From Bacteroidales bacterium (GTDB lineage: Bacteria > Bacteroidota > Bacteroidia > Bacteroidales > JAADGE01), in contig JAIORQ010000026.1 of the NCBI GenBank assembly GCA_021108035.1, positions 1 to 64,000 of the forward strand: a stretch of DNA of 64,000 bases, in the 5' to 3' direction. Under the pieces are notes generated by a model. The model was not told where the DNA came from, searched no databases, and saw only the letters and a program-made list of their open reading frames with translations. Both the position numbers and the translations under genes were made by a program. Below, piece after piece: positions 8,985 through 17,741 of this stretch (position 1 is the first letter of the stretch; each line of letters opens with the position of its first letter).

Positions 8985-10550
8985 ATGAAAAAATTATTTT
9001 TATTAATCGGATCAGCACTATTAATTTTGAGTTCGTGTACAACAACTCGAGTAGTGCATCATTATGACGATGCATATCCTTCTTCAAAAACTACTACTGT
9101 AGTAGTAACGGATAACAATGATAATAACGTTGTTACTGATAATAATGAAGAAGGTGTGTATGACAACTATGCAGATGAATCTTACGCTGATAATAATGTA
9201 ACTGTTTATACAGATGATAATGACGGAGATGTTACTTATGTTATCGAAAATGACGGAGACAGTGATGTTGACGTCTATATTATTAACGATTACCCCTCAT
9301 ATTCTTCAAGGATAAGACGTTTTCACGGTAATACATATATAATGACTGACTATTATAATGATTATTACCATTACGGAGGTTGGGGATATTCTTACTATTA
9401 TTATCCGAGTTATCATTATTATTATGATTATTATCCGTACAGTTATCGCAGGTACAGACCATATTATTACGGATGGCATCGACCTTATTATTACGGATGG
9501 GGGTACGGCGGTTATTGGAACGGATATCATAACGGGTATTATAACGGCTATTGGAATGGTTATTATGACGGCTATTATGGTTATGGAGGTGATTATAACT
9601 ACGGTTATAACAATAATAATTATGCATACGGAAACAAATACAGAACAGGTTCAGGTGAAAGGAACAGCGGCACAAGAAATAATGCCGTCAGAAATAATAC
9701 AGTGAGAAATAACAGTAACAAAACTACTACCGGAAGAAATAATACTGTAAACAGATCTGATGTTAATACTACTACGAATGCAAACAGAAACGATTCAAGA
9801 GTAAACAGTGATAATACTGTGAACAAAAACGATTCAAGAGTAAACAGTAATAATAATGTAAACAAAAACGATTCAAGAGTAAATTCCGGAAATACCGGCA
9901 GAAATAATACCGGCAATAATTCTTCGAATTCAAATTATGATGTCAGAACTAATACCGGTAATAATACGACTGTAAGAAGAAGTTCAAACAGCACAAGTAA
10001 TTCATATAATCGTACATCAACTAATACGAACAGAAATTCAAATAATAACAGTAACTCTCGATCAAATAATTATAATTCAAATACTAATTCTAACAGAAAC
10101 AGTAATACTAATTCTAACAGGTCAAATTATAATAAACCGAATAATAATTCGAGATCAAATTATAATAACTCGAACAGATCGAATAATACTAATTCTAACA
10201 GATCAAATAATTCTAACAGCTCGTATTCAAAACCGCATAGTAACAGCAGTTCTAATTACAGCAGCAACAGAAGTTCCGGTAACAAATCAAGTTATAACAA
10301 AAGCAACAATAATAACAACAACAGAAGTAGTAACACTAACAACAATAACAGATCAAGTTATAACAAAAGCAAAAGCAACAGTAACAAAAGCAACAGTAAC
10401 AGATCAAGTTACAACAGCGGAAGCAATCGCAGCAGCAGCAGTAATCGTTCAAGTTACAGCAGCGGAAGCGGCAGCAGCAGATCAAGCAGCAGCAACAGTT
10501 CCGGAAGTTCATCATCAAGATCAAGTTCTTCTCGCTCAGGCAGACGTTAA
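8985..10550 (+). CDS. Low-complexity Tyr/Gly- and Asn/Ser-rich lipoprotein
   Basis: The signal peptide ends in a lipobox (LILSSC, Cys18), so this is a lipoprotein. Residues about 30-105 are Asp/Asn/Val rich. Residues about 125-215 are dense in Tyr, Gly and Trp (repeats such as YYGW and NGYYNGYW). Residues about 220-521 are almost only Asn, Ser, Arg, Thr and Lys, with NKNDSRVNS repeats at about 270-305 and an RSSSSRSGRR end. No globular domain is visible. The composition suggests a disordered, possibly adhesive or matrix-like surface protein; function is not known. It is monocistronic, with a hairpin terminator directly after the stop codon. Confidence 0.8.
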   Translation: MKKLFLLIGSALLILSSCTTTRVVHHYDDAYPSSKTTTVVVTDNNDNNVVTDNNEEGVYDNYADESYADNNVTVYTDDNDGDVTYVIENDGDSDVDVYIINDYPSYSSRIRRFHGNTYIMTDYYNDYYHYGGWGYSYYYYPSYHYYYDYYPYSYRRYRPYYYGWHRPYYYGWGYGGYWNGYHNGYYNGYWNGYYDGYYGYGGDYNYGYNNNNYAYGNKYRTGSGERNSGTRNNAVRNNTVRNNSNKTTTGRNNTVNRSDVNTTTNANRNDSRVNSDNTVNKNDSRVNSNNNVNKNDSRVNSGNTGRNNTGNNSSNSNYDVRTNTGNNTTVRRSSNSTSNSYNRTSTNTNRNSNNNSNSRSNNYNSNTNSNRNSNTNSNRSNYNKPNNNSRSNYNNSNRSNNTNSNRSNNSNSSYSKPHSNSSSNYSSNRSSGNKSSYNKSNNNNNNRSSNTNNNNRSSYNKSKSNSNKSNSNRSSYNSGSNRSSSSNRSSYSSGSGSSRSSSSNSSGSSSSRSSSSRSGRR

Positions 10551-10562
10551 AATTTAAATAAT

Positions 10563-10593
10563 AAGTATCAAGCCTTTAACGGCTTGATACTTT
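10563..10593 (+). terminator. Rho-independent terminator
   Basis: Perfect 12-bp arms (AAGTATCAAGCC / GGCTTGATACTT) enclose a six-base loop, 12 bp after the stop codon of the lipoprotein gene. Confidence 0.85.
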
Positions 10594-10661
10594 ATTAGAG
10601 TTTTGATAAATCAAAGCCCGTTGGGAAAATAGTATCAATATTAAACCTTAAAACAAAAATT

Positions 10662-12218
10662 ATGTATAATAAATTAATAATAACAATTTCATTAATTATA
10701 ATGAGTGTGTTTTACACATTCTCTCAAAATCATATTGAAGCCTTAAGATACAGCCAACAATTCTATTCGGTTACGGCAAAATCTGATGCTATGGGAAATG
10801 CATTGTCTGCAGTTGGTGCTGATATGTCATCACTAACAATAAATCCTGCAGGTATTGCTGTCTTTAAATCTTCACAGTTTACGTTTACACCAAACTTCAT
10901 AATAAGTAATACTGAAGGGTCTTTTTCAGGTAATATCAGAAACGAGTCAAGATTCGGAATGAATATTTCAAATATTGGTTATGTAGGTGTTATGGAATTA
11001 TCAGGTCCGGTAAAAAATGTAAATTTTGGAATGTCATATAATGCAACCAACGATTTCAGACAAAGAACAATTGTTTCTGCTGATAATCAACAAGCTTCTA
11101 TGTTGGATTTTATGATTTATAATGAAAATGCCGGCAGACCAAGTGAATTCAGAGAGGACCTTGCTTGGGCAGGTTGGCTTTATGATAAAGATATAAATAC
11201 CGGAGAATTTTGGAGTTTTGTAACAGATGACGGAACATACGGAATGACTCAAAGAAAAGAAATAAGAACAAGAGGAGGTATGGGCGAATTTGATTTTTCA
11301 TTGGGTGTAAATATCAATGATATGTTGTATATTGGCACAAGTTTAGGTCTTACAAACGTTAATTATAATGAAGTTTCATTATATACTGAAACAAATTTTC
11401 CTTTTATATATGCTGAAGACGGGAATAATCCCGGTGACAGTGTTTTAGTAAATCCAAACAGGGTTGAATATACGCAAACATTGAATACAAACGGAACAGG
11501 TATTAACGGAAAAGTCGGATTGATTTTTCAACCTTTAAAATTCTTAAGGATTGCAGGAGCATTTCATACACCTACAGCTTTTAGTTTTAGTGATGATTAT
11601 TATACTGAAATGTATATAAATTACCCTGTTGCAGATTCATCCGGTATTTATAGTTATTCTCCAAGCAGTAAAACGAATATTTTTGATTGGGGATTAACCA
11701 CACCGTTTAGAGCAAATGCCGGTGTTGCATTTATATTAGATTCATATCCTGTTGGAAAATTTTTTACTATTCCGATGATATTCAGTTTTGATTATGAATA
11801 TGTTGATTACTCACAAGCAAGTTTGAGACCTGATTATTATTCAGACGAGAATTTTGATTATGAAAATGACGATATTCGTAATATGTATAAAGAAACTCAT
11901 AATATGAGAGCCGGAGCAGAATTAAATTTCGGTTGGATGAAGTTAAGAGGAGGATATGCACTGTATTCAAGTCCTTATATAAATGATATTAATTTACTTG
12001 ATAATGCAAAAGTTGTTTATTCAGGAGGAGTTGGTTTTGCCTCAGAACATGCTTTTTTAGATTTGTCTTATTCATATTCACCTACAAATTCTACTATGTA
12101 TATTTATGATGCAACTAATATTTTCCCTAATGATCCTATGGGAAATAAAACAGAGCCAAGCGCTGAATTGACTAATAATAAGCAATTTATAAAGATTACA
12201 ATGGGATTAAGATTTTAA
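10662..12218 (+). CDS. OmpP1/FadL-family outer membrane transporter
   Basis: This is an outer-membrane beta-barrel of 518 residues with a signal peptide ending FYTFSQ. The start of the mature protein has the FadL-family pattern: EALRYSQQFYSVTAKSDAMG followed by NALSAVGADMSSLTINPAGIA, where the conserved N-P-A-G segment belongs to the hatch region. FadL proteins carry hydrophobic compounds such as long-chain fatty acids across the outer membrane; in Bacteroidota such genes are often labelled hemin receptor without proof. Alternating amphipathic strands continue to a C-terminal phenylalanine (TMGLRF), typical of outer-membrane proteins. It stands alone between terminators. Confidence 0.85.
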   Translation: MYNKLIITISLIIMSVFYTFSQNHIEALRYSQQFYSVTAKSDAMGNALSAVGADMSSLTINPAGIAVFKSSQFTFTPNFIISNTEGSFSGNIRNESRFGMNISNIGYVGVMELSGPVKNVNFGMSYNATNDFRQRTIVSADNQQASMLDFMIYNENAGRPSEFREDLAWAGWLYDKDINTGEFWSFVTDDGTYGMTQRKEIRTRGGMGEFDFSLGVNINDMLYIGTSLGLTNVNYNEVSLYTETNFPFIYAEDGNNPGDSVLVNPNRVEYTQTLNTNGTGINGKVGLIFQPLKFLRIAGAFHTPTAFSFSDDYYTEMYINYPVADSSGIYSYSPSSKTNIFDWGLTTPFRANAGVAFILDSYPVGKFFTIPMIFSFDYEYVDYSQASLRPDYYSDENFDYENDDIRNMYKETHNMRAGAELNFGWMKLRGGYALYSSPYINDINLLDNAKVVYSGGVGFASEHAFLDLSYSYSPTNSTMYIYDATNIFPNDPMGNKTEPSAELTNNKQFIKITMGLRF

Positions 12219-12248
12219 TTGCCTTCTTTATTACCCTTATATATTTTC

Positions 12249-12277
12249 AAAGCCGGTGAGATTTCTTACCGGCTTTT
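12249..12277. terminator. Bidirectional terminator between convergent genes
   Basis: The arms AAAGCCGGTGAG / TTACCGGCTTTT form a stem with T-runs on both strands. It sits between the FadL-like gene (+) and the lipoprotein gene (-). Confidence 0.85.
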
Positions 12278-12286
12278 ATTATGTTA

Positions 12287-13087
12287 TTATTCAAAAATTA
12301 AATCATTAAGTTTTGTGCAACCGGAAATAACATTCAAGGTATCCGGTATCAAAGTATAAATTTTTCGTTGAGTTTGTGTTGGTGAAATTTGTTGATCATA
12401 AGCAAAATCATCTGCATTAATAATTACTTCCAAACCGTTTAATGATGCCGGAATTATTATTTCATAGTTTCCTGAAGCATCAATTAAAGTATCTGCATTA
12501 ACATTTTCATACGAAAAATTTAATATTCCTCCCGGTGCCGAATGACTTATATACTCTTCTAAACATTTTATGTTTATTCTTGCTGTTACACGTGCATTTG
12601 CCGGTACAGTTTCTAAACCTGTCGCTGTAAGGTCTAAATCAGCAAAGGCTTTTCCGATTATTTTTGCTGTATTTTCGCCTTTGGTCGGAAAAATAGTAAT
12701 CAGCGATGATACAACTCGCAAATTATCAGAGTCATAGACATCAACCGTATCGAATTCAGCAGTTAAATCTACTATGTAATTTACGGTGGTAAAGTTTTCG
12801 CAACTTATTTTTACAACAGTGTTTCCGGCAAATAAATAATCAAAATGTACAAGTCCGGTAGTATCAATTTTTTTGGTATAAATACTGTCGTTCATTACTA
12901 AACTAACTTTTGCACTGTCAAGCGTAATTGATTTATTAACCGAATTACTGCCGTCAAGCACCATTACGACGTATCTTATTTTTCGTCCTGAAATCGAATC
13001 CTCAAGAACTTCTTCTTCAATGTTTCTTTTCTTGCACGAAAATAAAACAACTGAAATTATTAGTGCTGAAAATATAATTTTTTTCAT
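12287..13087 (-). CDS. Putative lipoprotein of unknown function
   Basis: The 266-residue product has a signal peptide with lipobox LFSC (Cys17) and so is membrane-anchored. The mature part is rich in beta-strand-forming residues; segments such as SAKVSLVMNDSIYTKKIDTT followed by GLVHFDYL resemble carboxypeptidase-regulatory/prealbumin-like beta-sandwiches, in which a second such unit may follow (residues about 140-245). No enzyme motif is visible. It lies 28 bp downstream of an outer-membrane-like gene on the same strand, and the pair is probably an operon. Confidence 0.65.
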   Translation of the reverse strand: MKKIIFSALIISVVLFSCKKRNIEEEVLEDSISGRKIRYVVMVLDGSNSVNKSITLDSAKVSLVMNDSIYTKKIDTTGLVHFDYLFAGNTVVKISCENFTTVNYIVDLTAEFDTVDVYDSDNLRVVSSLITIFPTKGENTAKIIGKAFADLDLTATGLETVPANARVTARINIKCLEEYISHSAPGGILNFSYENVNADTLIDASGNYEIIIPASLNGLEVIINADDFAYDQQISPTQTQRKIYTLIPDTLNVISGCTKLNDLIFE

Positions 13088-13115
13088 CAGTATATAGTTA
13101 ATTAAATGATTTCTA

Positions 13116-14231
13116 TTAAATGATTTTGTTCCTTTTTAAAATAAAATTAAAATAAGTTTTAATATAAAATCCAAAAGTAAAATCGAATGTTTGATTATAA
13201 AAATCGTAATATGTATCGGCACCTATGCCAATTTTTAAAAATTTATAAATATTTTTATTGAAAAACATTTTAGTAAGAATCAGCGCTCTTTGATCTTCGT
13301 AATAATTTGTATATATATGCGAAATTGATTGAAAAATTTCGTTCCCTTTTTCAGAAAAATAATAATCGCTGTACCAGTGTTGTAATTCTAAATCAATAAT
13401 ATTATTGCTGAAATTTATACCTGATAAAATTCCGAATCCGGATAAATAAGGCAGATTTTTTTCCGGAGATGTATCAAAAGAGCCAATGTAATACGAAAAT
13501 AATTTAATATTTTTCAGTAATTTAGTATTTGTCGTTAAACTGTAATCAAATCCGCTGACTGAATTTGTGATCGTTTCAACAGGTACGTCTCGATGTCCTA
13601 TTTGCCCGCCTGTGTGTGTAACAATCCCCGATAATTTTATTGAAAAATTATGCATGCTTTCATTCTCGGTAAGTTTTATGATATTAGACAGTCCTGCTGT
13701 AAAAATTTCGGGGAAATTAGAATCCGTAAAAATATATTGTTCCCAATTAATCCAAAAATCTGTTTTTAAATATTTTTTTGAATACAATATTTGTAAACCG
13801 TTTTCCGTGTTTTCAGTAAGATATAATTCCGGGTCGAAAACCGGTTCCGGTAAATTGTGATAAACTGTTCCTTTGATATCACCAAAAATTATTTTTAAAT
13901 TTTTATTTGCCTGAAAGTTTATTGAAAATACAGGTCGTAGTTTTGTCAGTTGTTTTTCGCCAAAATACGATTGCAAAAATATTCCTTGCGTAAAACTTAC
14001 TTTATTAAACGGTTTGTATATTAGCTCAGGTTTTATAAAGTATCCGAAAATTGTGTATCCTTCGTTGAAATCATTAAAATATTCATTGTTTTTTACAAAA
14101 TTTGTATTTTTTACAGAAACTGATAAAACATTAGAATCAGTATTGCATTTATGTGTAAAAAACTTTTCAAACCCTTGCGAATAAAGAAAATTAGCCCATA
14201 TTACAAATGTGAAGAATAAAACGGATTTCAT
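13116..14231 (-). CDS. Putative outer-membrane beta-barrel protein
   Basis: The product has 371 residues and a signal peptide (about 1-18, ending NFLYSQ). The rest consists of alternating polar and aromatic residues in many short strands (for example YFIKPELIYKPFNKVSFTQ and LELQHWYSDYYF), as in outer-membrane barrels. The family was not recognised. The next gene downstream encodes a lipoprotein with 28 bp between them, so the two may work together at the outer membrane. Its start is 68 bp from the end of the carboxyltransferase gene, which is on the same strand. Confidence 0.55.
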   Translation of the reverse strand: MKSVLFFTFVIWANFLYSQGFEKFFTHKCNTDSNVLSVSVKNTNFVKNNEYFNDFNEGYTIFGYFIKPELIYKPFNKVSFTQGIFLQSYFGEKQLTKLRPVFSINFQANKNLKIIFGDIKGTVYHNLPEPVFDPELYLTENTENGLQILYSKKYLKTDFWINWEQYIFTDSNFPEIFTAGLSNIIKLTENESMHNFSIKLSGIVTHTGGQIGHRDVPVETITNSVSGFDYSLTTNTKLLKNIKLFSYYIGSFDTSPEKNLPYLSGFGILSGINFSNNIIDLELQHWYSDYYFSEKGNEIFQSISHIYTNYYEDQRALILTKMFFNKNIYKFLKIGIGADTYYDFYNQTFDFTFGFYIKTYFNFILKRNKII

Positions 14232-14299
14232 TGATTATATTATCGAATTTTTGATTGCAGTTTAATATTATGAATATTAATATAATTTATTTTGGGGTT

Positions 14300-15931
14300 T
14301 TATGTTCTGATAACTCCTGTTTTATAATCTTCTGTAATTGGATTATGTGATGCTGCTTCAATACCCATTGATATAACTTTTCTCGTTTCTAAAGGATCAA
14401 TTACTGCATCAACCCATAATCTGGAAGCTGCATAATAAGGGCTGGTTTGTTTATCGTATCTTTCAGTAATTTCATTAAGAAGTTCTTGTTTTTTTTCTTC
14501 GGATATTTCTTCACCTTTTGCTTTCATGGATGCTACTTGTATTTGAAGTAATGTTTTTGCTGCACTGGCACCGCTCATTACTGCAATTTTTGCTGAAGGC
14601 CATGCAACAATAAGTCCGGGATCGTATGCTTTTCCGTTCATGGCATAGTTGCCGGCACCGTATGAATTACCCACAACTATAGAAAATTTTGGTACAACCG
14701 AATTTGCCACAGCATTAACCATTTTTGCTCCGTCTTTAATAATCCCCCCGTGTTCAGAACGTTTACCTACCATAAAACCTGTTACATCGTGTAAAAATAC
14801 TAAAGGAACTTTTTTCTGATTGCAATTCATTACAAAATGGGCGCCTTTATCAGCAGAATCAGAATAAATTACCCCTCCGAACTGCATTTCTCCGCTTTTA
14901 TTTTTTATAATTGTTCTTTGATTTGCTACAATACCAACAGGCCAACCGTCAATTCTGGCATATCCGCATAATAAAGTTTTTCCGAAATCTTTTTTATATT
15001 CTTCAAATTCTGAATTGTCAACCAAACGATCAATTATTTCACGCATATCATATTGTTTTTCACGATTGTCCGGAAGTATTCCGTATATTTCTTTTTGATC
15101 TTTTTTTGGAGGCAGCGTTTTTTCTTTTTTCAAAAAACATTGCTGATCATTTTTATATGTTTTATCAATTAAATTTTTAATTTTATCAAGGGCGTCTTTA
15201 TCATTTTCGGCTTTGTAATCTACAACTCCTGATATTTCAGTATGAGTTACAGCACCTCCCAATGTCTCATTATCAACATTTTCACCTATAGCTGATTTAA
15301 CTAAGTATGAGCCCGCTAAAAAGATAGTTCCGGTATCTTTTACAATAATTGCTTCATCTGACATAATAGGAAGATAGGCACCTCCGGCAACACAATTTCC
15401 CATAATAGCTGCAATTTGAACAATTCCCATCGCTGACATTTTTGCATTGTTTCTGAATATACGTCCGAAATGCTCCTTGTCGGGGAAAATTTCATCTTGC
15501 ATGGGCAAAAATATTCCGGCACTGTCAACGAGATAGATAATTGGAATGCGATTTTCCATGGCAATTTCCTGTGCTCTTAAATTCTTTTTTGCAGTTATCG
15601 GAAACCAAGCTCCGGCCTTAACGGTGGCATCATTGGCGACAATTACACACATACGTTCTTTTACGTATCCCAAAACTACAACAACACCCCCGGATGGGCA
15701 TCCGCCGTATTCTTTATACATTCCGTCACCTGTAAATGCACCGATTTCAAGAGTATCTGTTCCGGTATCAACGAGATATTCAATACGCTCACGAGCAGTC
15801 ATTTTCCCTTTAGCGTGCAGTTTTTCAATTTTAACCTTTCCTCCGCCAAGGTATATTTTTGCTAATCTTTTCTTAATTTCGGAAACAGCAAATTTATTAT
15901 GATCTTCGTTTTTGTTGAATTCAATGTTCAT
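14300..15931 (-). CDS. Acyl-CoA carboxylase beta subunit (carboxyltransferase)
   Basis: The 543-residue protein is a biotin-dependent carboxyltransferase, with N- and C-terminal crotonase-like halves. Typical segments are GGKVKIEKLHAKGKMTARER, YGGCPSGGVVVVLGYV, MGNCVAGGAYLPIMSDEAI, LVFLHDVTGFMVG and SYGAGNYAMNGKAYDP. The HTEISGVVDY segment and overall pattern are closest to methylcrotonyl-CoA carboxylase-type beta subunits, but propionyl- or other acyl-CoA substrates cannot be excluded. It would transfer carboxyl from carboxybiotin to the acyl-CoA in the cytoplasm. No biotin carboxylase or biotin carrier gene is adjacent; these must be elsewhere. Confidence 0.9.
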   Translation of the reverse strand: MNIEFNKNEDHNKFAVSEIKKRLAKIYLGGGKVKIEKLHAKGKMTARERIEYLVDTGTDTLEIGAFTGDGMYKEYGGCPSGGVVVVLGYVKERMCVIVANDATVKAGAWFPITAKKNLRAQEIAMENRIPIIYLVDSAGIFLPMQDEIFPDKEHFGRIFRNNAKMSAMGIVQIAAIMGNCVAGGAYLPIMSDEAIIVKDTGTIFLAGSYLVKSAIGENVDNETLGGAVTHTEISGVVDYKAENDKDALDKIKNLIDKTYKNDQQCFLKKEKTLPPKKDQKEIYGILPDNREKQYDMREIIDRLVDNSEFEEYKKDFGKTLLCGYARIDGWPVGIVANQRTIIKNKSGEMQFGGVIYSDSADKGAHFVMNCNQKKVPLVFLHDVTGFMVGKRSEHGGIIKDGAKMVNAVANSVVPKFSIVVGNSYGAGNYAMNGKAYDPGLIVAWPSAKIAVMSGASAAKTLLQIQVASMKAKGEEISEEKKQELLNEITERYDKQTSPYYAASRLWVDAVIDPLETRKVISMGIEAASHNPITEDYKTGVIRT

Positions 15932-16046
15932 TACAACGGGCTTTAAAATGAAAGTATAAAAGTAGTAAAAATCTTGCTGTTTGTGTAATTTATTTTGATT
16001 TTGATTTTTTAAAACATATTTGCTGTTTTTTTACAAATTAATTAGA

Positions 16047-16190
16047 AGTGTCTGTCCATAAAGTCAGTGTTTGGTTTAGAATGTTCGAGTTCGAGGCATC
16101 CGAAGTGTTTACAATCAGGAATTTACTTTTGTAAATGACTGATTGTAAACATAAGGATAACGAAGAAATCGGACATTATGGACAAACACT
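16047..16190. repeat. Long composite hairpin element, copy A
   Basis: Outer arms AGTGTCTGTCCATAAAGTC (from 16047) and its near complement ending at 16190 enclose an inner perfect 12-bp stem (TGTTTACAATCA / TGATTGTAAACA) and an apical ATTTAC-TTTT-GTAAAT hairpin. The right end is 2 bp from the WbqC-like stop codon. It is homologous to 26595-26719 but has different stem sequences. Confidence 0.85.
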
Positions 16191-16192
16191 AA

Positions 16193-16840
16193 TTAACAGA
16201 GGTTGCAATATGATTGCCTCAAAACATTTTCAGCATTCGGACCTTCATTAAATAAAAGATCAAGAACAGAAAGATTAGGAACAAAATCAAACTTATTAAA
16301 AAATACCTGTGTATATTCAATAGGTATAAAGTAATTATCTTTGATTTGAAATTTTTCTTTCGGATGTATGGTATTTCTGAAATCCGGGAATTTACAATCG
16401 GAAATGAAATGTTCTGAAAAGTTGATTTGTTTTTTAATTTGAATTTCAGATAAAAGTGTTTGAATAATTTCAATATTAAAATCAAATAAAAAGGTGAATT
16501 TTTTTTCAAAAAAAACTTTGAATGCATCTGTGTAATATTCATAAAACGGAGAGGACAGATAGGCTGCTTGTAAGCTTTTTGAATGTATTGCCTGCCAATT
16601 ATTTTTATAATCAATTTTTATATCTTTAATTAATTGTTTGTTTCCCGAAATTTTTTCAACAGGAATGCTTAAGGTTTGTTTTCCGCCCGGAGATAAGATT
16701 TCACACCTGTTTCGGTATGATTGTTTTGTATAGTTTTCGTGTTGTTCAATTATAATTGAATCATAATTCAAAATTTTTGAAAAATATTGAATCGGGGGAA
16801 AGTATGCGATTGACAGTATTACATTGTTACATTGTTTCAT
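16193..16840 (-). CDS. WbqC-like family protein
   Basis: The 215-residue protein matches the WbqC family in its opening (ILSIAYFPPIQYFSKILNYD followed by SIIIEQHENYTKQSYRNRCE and GGKQTLSIPV) and in the KNNWQAIHSKSLQAAYLSSP segment with the following FYEYY. WbqC relatives occur in polysaccharide and amino-sugar loci; the biochemical role is not settled. No partner gene for glycan synthesis is close. The only ATG giving an open frame lies inside an octanucleotide array (third unit), so the first residues MKQCNNV are encoded by repeat DNA. The stop codon is directly followed by the copy A hairpin. Confidence 0.75.
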   Translation of the reverse strand: MKQCNNVILSIAYFPPIQYFSKILNYDSIIIEQHENYTKQSYRNRCEILSPGGKQTLSIPVEKISGNKQLIKDIKIDYKNNWQAIHSKSLQAAYLSSPFYEYYTDAFKVFFEKKFTFLFDFNIEIIQTLLSEIQIKKQINFSEHFISDCKFPDFRNTIHPKEKFQIKDNYFIPIEYTQVFFNKFDFVPNLSVLDLLFNEGPNAENVLRQSYCNLC

Positions 16841-16851
16841 TGTTTCATTGT
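16820..16851 (-). repeat. Octanucleotide tandem array, 4 units
   Basis: On the minus strand the units read ACAATGAA, ACAATGAA, ACAATGTA, ACAATGTA. The array starts 2 bp after the stop codon of the AlkD-like gene (16854-16856) and supplies the start codon of the WbqC-like gene. The unit length of 8 is not a multiple of 3. Confidence 0.9.
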
Positions 16852-16853
16852 TT

Positions 16854-17522
16854 TTACTTATTAATGATCTTCAATGCTTCTCTTTTACTTAAAGGAGCCA
16901 ACTTTGTTGTGTTCACAAATTCAATAACTTCTTCGGGATTAAATTTTGAATATTGCCTTAATATCCAGCCGATTGCTTTTTGAACAAAAAATTTATCAGA
17001 ATCATTAACTTTCAGAATGTATCTGAACATTAGTTCTTTGTCCATTTTATCTCTGAAGTTTAGTTGAAACAATAATGCACTTCTTTGAAACCAAAAATTG
17101 TCGGAATTTATCCATCTTTCAGTGTGTACAGGAATAAGTTTTGGGAACTTTTGGAAATATGTTTTTTCTAATCTGACAATCGAATCAACGCTGTCCCACC
17201 ATGATTTATTTTCAATCATATACTCCAAAATGCTTATATCTTCTTCAACAAATTGCTTTGCAATATTTTCGTAAAGATTTACCGCCGTATATTGAAATTC
17301 ACGTTCAGGTAAATTCCATAGAAATTTTATATAATCATTCATTTTAGTTTTTTCGGGTTTACCGTATGTTTTAAAATGTTCTTTCAAAATCTTTTTTCTG
17401 ACAGGTGTTTTTAAACCAAGAAACTCAAATTTACTTTTCATGTATTTTTTTTGCCCTACAGCTATGCCGGCATCTTTATTTTCTTTGAATTTTTTGATTA
17501 GAGGGTTTAAATATTTATCCAT
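16854..17522 (-). CDS. DNA alkylation repair protein (AlkD-like HEAT-repeat glycosylase)
   Basis: The 222-residue protein removes positively charged alkylated bases (such as N3- and N7-alkylpurines) in related enzymes. It has the HEAT-like helical repeat character and the AlkD landmark residues: Trp/Asp in KSWWDSVDSI, Arg in NFWFQRSALL, and Trp in GWILRQYSK. The start was set at ATG 17522 (MDKYLNPLIKKF), which gives the usual length; an upstream in-frame extension to 17615 is possible but has no family similarity. It is followed after 14 bp by the WbqC-like gene on the same strand. Confidence 0.88.
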   Translation of the reverse strand: MDKYLNPLIKKFKENKDAGIAVGQKKYMKSKFEFLGLKTPVRKKILKEHFKTYGKPEKTKMNDYIKFLWNLPEREFQYTAVNLYENIAKQFVEEDISILEYMIENKSWWDSVDSIVRLEKTYFQKFPKLIPVHTERWINSDNFWFQRSALLFQLNFRDKMDKELMFRYILKVNDSDKFFVQKAIGWILRQYSKFNPEEVIEFVNTTKLAPLSKREALKIINK

Positions 17523-17741
17523 TTTAAAATTACTTTTTTTAACTAAAAAGCAGAACTGATAATTTATATTATGAACAAATTTAAAAAATTTATTCGAAGA
17601 TAAGAAAGCTATCATTGCAATAATACATATTGAAGTATGTCCGGATATTCCAAATTATCTTTTTGAAATTCTATATTTATTCTTGTTCTTTGGAAAATAT
17701 ATGAAAGAGTATTATTATCAAATGATTTTGGACTTTTGCAA

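Noticed and set aside
9283-10524. Several open frames in other phases of the Asn/Ser-rich lipoprotein gene
   Set aside because: Codon repetition of AAT/AAC/AGT-rich DNA opens all frames; no ribosome-binding site or family similarity.
16047-16190. Integron attC-like site
   Set aside because: Conserved GTT and AAC trinucleotides are in the order 5' GTT ... AAC 3', the reverse of attC (AAC ... GTT), and no integrase is present.
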